Assembly (NCBI GenBank): GCA_964447145.1
Contig: CAYURW010000141.1
Coordinates: 1 to 5,058 of the forward strand
Direction: 5' to 3'
Length of the DNA: 5,058 nucleotides
Origin: BRH-c25 sp964447145
Lineage (GTDB): Bacteria; Bacillota; Clostridia; Lutisporales; Lutisporaceae
The translations under genes were made by a program, and so were the position numbers. The notes below the pieces were generated by a model. The model did no database searches. It was not told the origin of the DNA and saw only the letters and a program-made list of their open reading frames with translations. Of this stretch, positions 1 through 5,058 are shown in pieces (positions within the stretch are counted from its first letter, which is position 1; every line of letters begins with the position of its first letter).

Positions 1-1
1 G

Positions 2-154
2 GGGGCGGGATTTCCCTCCCTGCTCAGCCTTGTATTGATATTCACTGTTTACTTACTTACAATAAAAACCAAGCAAATCCGGCAGGAGAATCAATTGTTA
101 AAAAAGAATTATATCATAATATGCAGAACATTATATGCTATCATTGATGGGTAG
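2..154 (+). CDS. C-terminal end of a putative membrane protein (5' partial)
   Basis: The gene enters from the left edge and ends at TAG 152-154. The 50 visible residues begin with a hydrophobic stretch (about residues 4-21, FPSLLSLVLIFTVYLLTI) that could be one membrane helix. A basic and polar segment follows (KTKQIRQENQLLKKN), then a short tail ending AIIDG. This pattern suggests the last transmembrane helix of an integral membrane protein with its end in the cytoplasm. The other frames are less convincing: one stops early, and one is open to about 145 but has no hydrophobic character. The stop lies 22 bp before the ATG of the carboxypeptidase, so the two may form an operon. No family can be recognised from so short a piece, and the function is unknown. 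Confidence 0.5.
   Translation, partial: GAGFPSLLSLVLIFTVYLLTIKTKQIRQENQLLKKNYIIICRTLYAIIDG
95..122 (+). promoter_or_regulatory. Possible sigma-A-type promoter for the carboxypeptidase gene
   Basis: TTGTTA at 95-100 and TAATAT at 117-122 are separated by 16 bases, and each box matches 4 of 6 consensus positions. It lies inside the end of the preceding open frame, about 55 bp before the ATG at 177. In AT-rich DNA such matches occur by chance, so this is only a candidate. Confidence 0.25.
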
Positions 155-176
155 CAGCTTAACGGAGGAGGGTACT

Positions 177-1415
177 ATGTCTGATAATTCAAAATCACCA
201 AGGTTTATAAACATTTTTCAAAGAGGAACCATTGCTATATTTGTAATTGTAGCATTCGTCGGATTAATTGCGGTGGGGGCCTTCCGCTTCACCAGGCCAA
301 TCCCGGCGATAAGTGCTGTGAAATCTGAAGAAAGTATCATGTTGCCGGGAAAGCTGGAGGTCGCTTTTCCAAAAGAAAGCCAATCCGCTGTCGGAACGGA
401 TATTTTCGGTGTTATAGCTGCTTCTCCTGACCGGACTCCGCTTCCAATTGCAAGTGTTGCAAAGACAATGACGGCATACCTAACATTAAAAACTCATCCC
501 CTGCAATCCGGTGAAGAAGGGCCAAGCCTGACAATGACAGAGCAGGATATCGCCGGCTATAAATATGCTGTGGAGAATAATCATTCATATTTGAAGGTTG
601 CTTTAGGGGTGCCCCTTACAGAAAGGCAGCTTTTGATAGGCTTAATGCTGCCTTCAGGAAACAATGCGGCTGATACATTGGGCCGGTGGATTTCGGGTAC
701 CAATGAAGCGTTTGTTGAAAAAATGAACGAGACGGCCGCGGCTCTCGGGATGACCAACACTTTTTATGCTGATGCCAGCGGAGTAAGCGAAGCTACTGTC
801 AGCAATGCATCAGATCAGATATTAATGGCACAGGCAGCCATGCAGGACCCGGTATTTCGGGAGATTGTCGCTATGCCTGATGCAGTCCTGCCTGTTGCGG
901 GAAAGGTATATAATGTAAATGCCATGCTGGGCAAAAACGGTATAGTAGGAATAAAAACCGGCTCCGGCGTTAAGGCCGGAGGGAACTTTTTGTCTGCTTC
1001 ACCTATAGTAAACGGGGATGAAAAGCATTATATCATAACCGCTGTATTGGGAAGCAGAAAGCCCAACCAAAACCTTAAAAGCGCATTTGATTCAAGTGTA
1101 CAAATTTTAAATCAGATTAGGCCGCAGTTTGGGACTTTTGCAGTTGAACCTCCGGCTAAGGGCTTCGGGAAAGTCACTGCTCCCTGGCATACGGAAAGTG
1201 AGCTTGCGGTGAATGAGCAAATACAGGTGTTTGGATACCCGGGTATGGAAATAGAGTATTCTATAGAAATGCTTGATGTGAAGCTACCAGTCGCTCCGGG
1301 CACTGATGTTGCAACTCTTACAATCAGGGCAGGGAAGATGTCAAAAACCTATATGCTGCAAAACAAGACAGAAATTGAACCACCGGGGTTTGCATGGAGG
1401 GTATTGAGGAACTGA
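177..1415 (+). CDS. Membrane-anchored D-alanyl-D-alanine carboxypeptidase (peptidase S11, low-molecular-weight PBP)
   Basis: This is a serine DD-carboxypeptidase that trims the terminal D-Ala from peptidoglycan pentapeptides outside the membrane. The product is 412 aa. The ATG at 177 is chosen because GGAGGAGG (164-171) sits just upstream; an in-frame ATG at 135 lacks such a site. Residues 18-37 are a hydrophobic helix (TIAIFVIVAFVGLIAVGAF) after a basic N-terminus, probably an uncleaved signal anchor. The catalytic motifs are S93-V-A-K96 (nucleophile Ser and general-base Lys), S160-G-N162 and K260-T-G262, in the normal order and spacing for S11. DASGVS (199-204) and AGGNF after KTG also fit the family. 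The last ~100 residues look beta-rich, end in PPGFAWRVLRN, and probably form the C-terminal accessory domain. KTG is followed by SGVK rather than the common Y/T-T pattern. The subtype (vegetative DacA-like or sporulation DacF-like) cannot be decided. Confidence 0.93.
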   Translation: MSDNSKSPRFINIFQRGTIAIFVIVAFVGLIAVGAFRFTRPIPAISAVKSEESIMLPGKLEVAFPKESQSAVGTDIFGVIAASPDRTPLPIASVAKTMTAYLTLKTHPLQSGEEGPSLTMTEQDIAGYKYAVENNHSYLKVALGVPLTERQLLIGLMLPSGNNAADTLGRWISGTNEAFVEKMNETAAALGMTNTFYADASGVSEATVSNASDQILMAQAAMQDPVFREIVAMPDAVLPVAGKVYNVNAMLGKNGIVGIKTGSGVKAGGNFLSASPIVNGDEKHYIITAVLGSRKPNQNLKSAFDSSVQILNQIRPQFGTFAVEPPAKGFGKVTAPWHTESELAVNEQIQVFGYPGMEIEYSIEMLDVKLPVAPGTDVATLTIRAGKMSKTYMLQNKTEIEPPGFAWRVLRN

Positions 1416-1431
1416 TAACGGATATTTATCA
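1413..1431 (+). repeat. Short inverted repeat overlapping the carboxypeptidase stop
   Basis: TGATAA (1413-1418) and TTATCA (1426-1431) are perfect inverted copies separated by 7 bases. The left arm contains the TGA stop codon. The stem is AT-rich and has no following T-tract, so it is a poor intrinsic terminator. It could be a weak protein-binding site or chance. Confidence 0.25.
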
Positions 1432-1476
1432 AATTCTCGCGGCGCATTGCACACAATACGCAAAAGGAAAGTGCTG

Positions 1477-1662
1477 ATGCGTCTGCGTTTTGGCGCATTA
1501 TTTGCGCAATGGCTCATTGAATATTACATTGGCAATACATTGTACAGGTTTTTTCTGTGTGGCACAGCTCCCGGAGAAAGATACAGCCTTTTATGGACAG
1601 GTGTTTTAGTTGCTGTTTTTTACTCCTTGCATTTTAGAACAGGCAAGGTTAATATTAAATAG
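1477..1662 (+). CDS. Small hypothetical protein, possibly membrane-associated
   Basis: The open frame gives 61 aa from ATG 1477, preceded by AAGGAAA (1464-1470) at workable spacing; a TTG at 1447 in the same frame would add ten residues but has no ribosome binding site. The protein is basic at its start (MRLRF) and hydrophobic or aromatic overall. One possible membrane segment covers about residues 38-52 (SLLWTGVLVAVFYSLHF), and the tail RTGKVNIK is basic. It fills most of the gap between the carboxypeptidase and the IclR gene. I recognise no family. It may be a genuine small membrane protein, a gene remnant or a chance frame. A small hairpin (GCGCA 1493-1497, TGCGC 1503-1507) lies near its start. 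Confidence 0.35.
   Translation: MRLRFGALFAQWLIEYYIGNTLYRFFLCGTAPGERYSLLWTGVLVAVFYSLHFRTGKVNIK
1627..1655 (+). promoter_or_regulatory. Candidate promoter for the IclR-family gene
   Basis: TTGCAT (1627-1632) and TAATAT (1650-1655) are spaced by 17 bases and would start transcription near 1662, about 40 bases before the TTG start codon. The -35 box matches only half the consensus, and the site overlaps the end of the small ORF. Support is weak. Confidence 0.25.
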
Positions 1663-1700
1663 AAAGTGGAAAAGGGTTTCATAATGGGGGAGGTATAAAC

Positions 1701-2468
1701 TTGTCTGATTATGTAGTTAAAAGTCTGGTAGATTTTCAAAAGGTCATTGAGCTATTGTCTTCCAACGATAGAAAAATGGGGTTAACGGAAATGTCTGATG
1801 CTTTGAACATTAATAAAACAAGGCTATTCAGGATTTTATCGACTTGCGTTGACCTGGGCATGGTGGAGCAGTTAGATATGGAATACATATTAGGATGGAA
1901 ACTGTTTGAATTGGGGCAAAAAGTCCTTTCCGTCAGAGGATTTAAGTCTAACATACATGGTATTTTGGAGAATCTGCGCAATGTTGTAGATGAAACAGTA
2001 AACTTAGGAATATTAAAAAATAGTGAAATCTTGTTTATAGATATTGTTGAGTCCAACCATAACTTAAACGCCAGTTTTAAGATCGGGACTCACCTGCCTT
2101 CTCATTTGACATCAATAGGCAAAGCAATATTATCAACTTGGGAAAGTGGAGAGATTTATAATATGTTTTTAAATAAACCTTTTGTAAGGCATACGCCAAA
2201 TAGCATCTCCAGTTTACAGGCATTTATCTCTCAAATGGAGGATTACCGTAAAAAAGGCTGGGCTTTAGACGATGAGGAGTATGCGGAAGGCATAAGATGT
2301 GTTGCTGCGCCGATAGCGAGTCATGCGGGAAAAGTGATTGCAGCTGTTAGTTTTTCCGGACCTGTGGCCCGGATGACAATGGATAAAATAAATAATTCAG
2401 TGCAGAATTTGATGGATACAGCGGCGGAAATTTCCACCGTTATCGGTGGGAGTAGTTGTTTTATATAG
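1701..2468 (+). CDS. IclR-family transcriptional regulator
   Basis: A DNA-binding regulator of 255 aa, the usual IclR length. Translation starts at TTG 1701, seven bases after GGGGGAGG (1686-1693), and no ATG in this frame lies near the site. Residues 5-73 form the winged helix-turn-helix: VVKSLVDFQKVIELL, then MGLTEMSDALNINKTRLFRI (recognition region about 35-47), then the wing ending in YILGWKLFELGQ. Residues about 85-250 form the effector-binding domain, with the typical HLPSHLTSIGKAILS (131-145) and GWALDDEEYAEGIRCVAAPI (186-205) motifs. IclR proteins bind small metabolites and commonly repress or activate adjacent catabolic genes. The next genes in the same direction are the alpha-oxoamine synthase and the M24-like gene, the natural candidate targets, although 509 bp with an IS scar lie between. 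The effector cannot be predicted. Confidence 0.93.
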   Translation: MSDYVVKSLVDFQKVIELLSSNDRKMGLTEMSDALNINKTRLFRILSTCVDLGMVEQLDMEYILGWKLFELGQKVLSVRGFKSNIHGILENLRNVVDETVNLGILKNSEILFIDIVESNHNLNASFKIGTHLPSHLTSIGKAILSTWESGEIYNMFLNKPFVRHTPNSISSLQAFISQMEDYRKKGWALDDEEYAEGIRCVAAPIASHAGKVIAAVSFSGPVARMTMDKINNSVQNLMDTAAEISTVIGGSSCFI

Positions 2469-2507
2469 AGAGATCTATTTTCTTACACCCTAATAATAAC
2501 AAGACCC

Positions 2508-2526
2508 GAGGGGCTGTGTCATAAAT
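2508..2526. repeat. Solo insertion-sequence end (terminal inverted repeat-like)
   Basis: GAGGGGCTGTGTCATAAAT at 2508-2526 resembles the GGGGCTGT-type terminal repeats of several bacterial insertion-sequence families. It lies 40 bp after the IclR stop, just outside a transposase-like C-terminal fragment on the minus strand, as expected for the 3' end of an IS. I found no inverted partner in the rest of the gap, so the element appears truncated. The IS family is not assigned. Confidence 0.4.
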
Positions 2527-2560
2527 CGAAAAATCGTAAAATCAAAGATATAATTCCTAA

Positions 2561-2601
2561 AAAGGCGTCTCCCGCCATTAGAAGCGGTGGAAGACGCTTT
2601 T
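2561..2601. terminator. Hairpin, probable bidirectional intrinsic terminator
   Basis: The arm AAAGGCGTCT (2561-2570) pairs with AGACGCTTTT (2592-2601) over ten positions with one G-U pair. An inner CCGC/GCGG (2572-2575, 2584-2587) can extend the fold. On the minus strand the hairpin is followed by CTTTTTAGG, a fair U-tract, which suits termination of the transposase remnant. On the plus strand the T-run is only TTTT, but it could still end the IclR transcript. It overlaps the last codons of the minus-strand remnant. Confidence 0.5.
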
Positions 2602-2673
2602 ACATTGCATATTTTTGTTTAATTCTTCTATTTTCCGGAAAAATTAAACATCATTTCATAATTATACAATTCC
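2578..2673 (-). pseudogene. C-terminal remnant of a putative transposase
   Basis: On the minus strand an open frame runs from just after an in-frame TAG (2674-2676) to TAA at 2578-2580. It encodes about 31 residues, including NFFRKIEELNKN and ending CKSVFHRF. The composition (aromatic and basic with a short helix) is like the tail of many IS transposases. Its stop lies about 50 bp inside the IS-end-like sequence at 2508-2526, the normal layout for an IS 3' end. The rest of the transposase is absent, so the element is dead. The assignment rests on arrangement and general resemblance, not on a recognised domain, and the family is unknown. Confidence 0.4.
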
Positions 2674-2676
2674 TAA

Positions 2677-2977
2677 AAGTAATAAAAATTCTTTCCTTAA
2701 TGTAATTTTGCTGATCGAAAGGCAGGAATGCTAGCAAATTCAAGGCTAGTTGGTAATAAAACTCAGTAAAAAATAAATTTTTAAAAATAGAAGGATTTTA
2801 GAGGTCTATGCAGAAATTATATTTTGAGGGCATAAAAGTGAAACGATGTTACATAAATGCAAGTACAATAATAATCCTCAAGCATTTGAAAGCGTTCCTG
2901 GGGACTGCGCAGTTGGCAGGATAGCAGCAAAAGTCACTGATGAAATAACTAAATTAATTGTACAAGGAGGAAGCCAA
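2677..2977 (+). other. AT-rich leader of the synthase gene with possible RNA structure
   Basis: This 301-bp stretch holds no confident gene. Two neighbouring stem-loops can form: TTTTGCT (2706-2712) with GGCAGGA (2721-2727) using several G-U pairs, and GCTAGC (2730-2735) with GCTAGT (2745-2750) around a nine-base loop. An A/T-rich run follows (about 2758-2800). Two overlapping short frames then cover the last part: ATG 2808 to TAG 2924 (38 codons), and ATG 2846, which is in frame with the synthase. I recognise no known riboswitch, T-box or tRNA. A promoter for the synthase is expected here, but no good -35/-10 pair stands out. Confidence 0.3.
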
Positions 2978-4165
2978 ATGTTATCTGAATTTAGAATTAA
3001 TGAAATGAAAAATGAATTAAGAGCCATTGAAGAGAAAGGTCTATTGGGAGTCAGAAGGATACTGTCAGGGCCACAAGGTCCCCAAGCCATTTTGGATGGC
3101 AAGGAGACAATAATACTGACATCAACCAATTACTTGGGGCTTTCATCAAATCCCGAATTGATTGGTGAATCTCAAAAAGCACTGCATGAGTATGGCGGAG
3201 GATTATCTTCAGGTCCGCGAATATGCGGGGTCACGGATTTACACTTAGAGTTTGAGGATTATATTGCAAAGTTTAATAAAACAGAAAAAGCATTGCTCTA
3301 TTCTTCATGCTTTAATGCAAATATTGGTGTATTGACGGCTTTGGCAGGAAAAAACGATGTTATTTTCAGTGACGAGTTGAATCATGCAAGCATAGTAGAC
3401 GGATGCCGATTAAGCGGAGCAAAAATTGAAGTATATCCCCATCTGGACTTAGACTATCTGAAAGATAAGCTTAAATTATCAGCAAGCTACGACAAAAGGT
3501 TAATAATAACAGACGGAGTCTTTAGCATGGAAGGTGATATAGCGCCCCTTCCAGAGTTTATAGAGATTGCCCGGCAATATGATGCAATTCTTATAGTAGA
3601 CGATGCCCATGCAACCGGAGTAATAGGCAGGCAAGGCCGCGGAACAGCCGAACTATTTGGGGTTTTGGGGCAAGTTGATATAATTACCAGTACCCTTGGT
3701 AAAGCCATGGGCGGCACAATAGGCGGTTATGCAGCCAGCAACTCAGTTATTATCGAGTATCTTATACAGAAATCAAGAAATTATCGTTTTACAAACGTAG
3801 TCCCATCTTCCAGCACAGCATATTCATTCGCAGCATTTAAATACCTTGAAAAACACCAAAACCTGTTAAGCAATTTAAGAGACAATACAAATTATTTTAG
3901 AGATAAATTACTATCTTTGGGTTTTGAAGTCATGGCATCTCAGACTCCTATAGTACCTGTAATGATTCGCGATCCAAAAGCAGCCACAGCAATGAGCTCT
4001 GAATTGCTTAAAAAAGGCGTATTCGTACAGGGGTACACTTATCCCGTAGTTCCGCAGGGTCATGAAAGATTGAGATGTATCATTTCTGCGGCGCATACAA
4101 AAGTTCAATTAGATAAGGCAGCAGAAACATTTGAAGTTGTCGGGAAAGAAATCGGCACCATATAA
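2978..4165 (+). CDS. PLP-dependent alpha-oxoamine synthase, glycine C-acetyltransferase (Kbl)-like
   Basis: The enzyme condenses an amino acid with an acyl-CoA and releases CO2 and/or CoA; in Kbl itself this is glycine plus acetyl-CoA giving 2-amino-3-ketobutyrate. The start at ATG 2978 has AAGGAGG (2964-2970) seven bases upstream and gives 395 aa, the usual Kbl length; an in-frame ATG at 2846 would add 44 residues without family resemblance. Fold type I PLP features are intact: TNYLGLS with N51, SDELNHASIVDG with H136 (ring stacking), TDGVFSMEGDIAPL, VDDAHATG with D208 (PLP nitrogen) and H211, and STLGKAMGG with Schiff-base K242. YPVVPQGHERLR carries R366 at the substrate-carboxylate position, and SAAHT and the EVVGKEIG end also resemble Kbl. 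BioF or another family member with a different acyl-CoA is possible. No tdh or bio gene is visible, so the substrate is uncertain. It is probably co-transcribed with the next gene. Confidence 0.9.
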   Translation: MLSEFRINEMKNELRAIEEKGLLGVRRILSGPQGPQAILDGKETIILTSTNYLGLSSNPELIGESQKALHEYGGGLSSGPRICGVTDLHLEFEDYIAKFNKTEKALLYSSCFNANIGVLTALAGKNDVIFSDELNHASIVDGCRLSGAKIEVYPHLDLDYLKDKLKLSASYDKRLIITDGVFSMEGDIAPLPEFIEIARQYDAILIVDDAHATGVIGRQGRGTAELFGVLGQVDIITSTLGKAMGGTIGGYAASNSVIIEYLIQKSRNYRFTNVVPSSSTAYSFAAFKYLEKHQNLLSNLRDNTNYFRDKLLSLGFEVMASQTPIVPVMIRDPKAATAMSSELLKKGVFVQGYTYPVVPQGHERLRCIISAAHTKVQLDKAAETFEVVGKEIGTI

Positions 4166-4207
4166 GCCGGCTATTTAATAAAAATATTATCATAAGGAGG
4201 ACTTAAA

Positions 4208-5058
4208 ATGGCTGAACTAATTATCAACCCATTAAGAATTAAAAAAGAAACAGGTTTAGATTTTTTTGAAGATTTCTTATTTCCTAAGCTGCAATTGGCT
4301 TCCTGGAAAATGCACGGACCTTTCCTTGTCAAAGCTGGAGGAAAAACCTACGCAGTAGGCCGCATGCATGAAAAAGGTTATTTCCAGGGGATGGTTTTGC
4401 CGAATAAACTGGAGCCAAAGTATTTTAAGCCCTATTTTCTTTTTGAACCCGACGGAATAGAAGTATTCAATGATTTGGCGGAAGCAGTAAAAGAGTTGGC
4501 ATCTAATGAGAAAATATCGATAGATTATGACATACCTTACTCTTTTTATGAAGCCATTAAGGGAATAGGCGGAGTTGAGTTTCGACCGAATCCGCCAAAA
4601 GTAAGCGGATCTATTATAAGGATTCCTGCAAAGCAAGTAGAAAGCTTATTAAATCCCGATAGCAGTGATATTGAAATAGCATTAAATATAGTTGACGGTT
4701 TAGTGACGGACAAAAAACATGTTTTGAAAGAATATCTAAACAGAAAAGTCGACGACCGATTTAAGCTGCTGGATAGCTATATGGAAAGGCAAGGATTATC
4801 AGCACTTGTTGTTACTGCTTTTTTGAACCTTCAGGAGGTGGCTGCTGTTCCCCAAAGAAATAACTTTGGGGGAACCATTGCGGTATACATTGCCGGCAGC
4901 GAAGATGTAATAGTGGTAAATACCAACGAGGTTGGCCTTTTGCGAAGCGGGAGAGCCGGAGTTCTGGAGGTGCCAGGCTTATCAGAACTACTGCCTGCCG
5001 GTAAAATCGGAATAGATGACGAAGACATAGGAATGGGCACATACTATGGCCTTGGCTT
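4208..5058 (+). CDS. M24-like (creatinase/aminopeptidase P superfamily) protein, N-terminal part only
   Basis: The frame starts at ATG 4208, seven bases after AAGGAGG (4194-4200), and stays open to the window end: 283 complete codons and no stop. Residues about 183-283 resemble a creatinase N-terminal domain: RFKLLDSYMERQGLSALVVT, then AVYIAGSEDVIVVNTNE, then GKIGIDDEDIGMGTYYGLG. Residues about 34-128 show a weaker similar pattern (FLFEPDGIEVFNDLAEAVKEL, then EKISIDYDIP). Two such domains before a pita-bread catalytic domain would give the three-domain layout of some aminopeptidases P. The catalytic domain and its metal ligands lie beyond the edge, so activity (Xaa-Pro peptidase, creatinase-like hydrolase or other) is not established. 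There is no signal peptide, so it is probably cytoplasmic. It follows the synthase by 42 bp with no terminator, so co-transcription is likely. The 8-bp palindrome AGCCGGCT (4165-4172) lies in the gap. Confidence 0.65.
   Translation, partial: MAELIINPLRIKKETGLDFFEDFLFPKLQLASWKMHGPFLVKAGGKTYAVGRMHEKGYFQGMVLPNKLEPKYFKPYFLFEPDGIEVFNDLAEAVKELASNEKISIDYDIPYSFYEAIKGIGGVEFRPNPPKVSGSIIRIPAKQVESLLNPDSSDIEIALNIVDGLVTDKKHVLKEYLNRKVDDRFKLLDSYMERQGLSALVVTAFLNLQEVAAVPQRNNFGGTIAVYIAGSEDVIVVNTNEVGLLRSGRAGVLEVPGLSELLPAGKIGIDDEDIGMGTYYGLG

Noticed and set aside
1736..2056. 106-codon open frame on the minus strand
   Set aside because: It is antisense to the helix-turn-helix half of the IclR gene and has no resemblance to a protein family.
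2700..2760. Cyclic-di-GMP (GEMM) riboswitch
   Set aside because: Only a short stretch, CGAAAGGCAGG, is reminiscent. The conserved GGACGCAAAGCC-like core and the receptor part are absent.
2846..2977. N-terminal extension of the synthase from ATG 2846
   Set aside because: The AAGGAGG at 2964-2970 and the 395-aa family length both point to ATG 2978. The extra 44 residues do not resemble the Kbl or BioF N-terminus.
2978..4165. Naming the synthase bioF (8-amino-7-oxononanoate synthase)
   Set aside because: Its motifs (TDGVFSMEGDIAPL, YPVVPQGHERLR, the VGKEIG end) are closer to Kbl, and there are no biotin genes nearby. Even so, the precise substrate is left open.
4277..4636. 119-codon open frame on the minus strand
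   Set aside because: It lies wholly inside the M24-like coding frame, which has a perfect ribosome binding site and family resemblance. The minus-strand peptide has no recognisable features.
4812..5042. Two overlapping minus-strand frames near the right edge
   Set aside because: They overlap each other and the M24-like gene, and the peptides are Pro/Arg/Ser-rich as is typical of antisense frames.
1..5058. CRISPR array, tRNA, rRNA or long tandem repeats
   Set aside because: I saw no regularly spaced repeats, cloverleaf-like sequence or rRNA-like sequence in the window.

Overview
The window looks like chromosomal DNA from a Gram-positive, low-to-moderate G+C bacterium, most likely of class Clostridia. 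The reasons are strong AGGAGG-type ribosome binding sites, a TTG start with an excellent Shine-Dalgarno, moderately AT-rich codon use, and proteins that read as Firmicutes-like. The genus cannot be fixed from the sequence. All clear genes are on the + strand.

Left part (1-1662): the window opens in the C-terminus of a gene whose visible end is one hydrophobic helix plus a charged tail. It is followed after 22 bp by a membrane-anchored S11 D-alanyl-D-alanine carboxypeptidase with all three active-site motifs (SVAK, SGN, KTG). A doubtful small ORF of 61 codons follows.

Middle (1701-2977): an IclR-family regulator is followed by 509 bp without a confident gene. This gap holds an insertion-sequence scar: a solo terminal-repeat-like sequence, a hairpin, and the last ~32 codons of what looks like a transposase on the minus strand. 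An AT-rich leader follows, with two possible stem-loops and short open frames.

Right part (2978-5058): a complete 395-aa PLP-dependent alpha-oxoamine synthase, closest in its motifs to glycine C-acetyltransferase (2-amino-3-ketobutyrate CoA ligase, Kbl). It is followed 42 bp later, behind a perfect ribosome binding site, by a gene cut by the window end. The visible 283 residues of that gene suggest one clear and one degenerate creatinase/aminopeptidase-P N-terminal-type domain, so an M24 (pita-bread) catalytic domain is predicted beyond the edge.

The synthase and M24-like gene are probably co-transcribed, and the IclR regulator may control them, as IclR proteins often sit beside the catabolic genes they regulate. 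No threonine dehydrogenase (tdh) or biotin genes are visible, so the usual Kbl and BioF contexts are absent. The pairing of an alpha-oxoamine synthase with an M24-like protein is the most interesting feature. Its substrate cannot be read from the sequence, and nothing here proves a new system.
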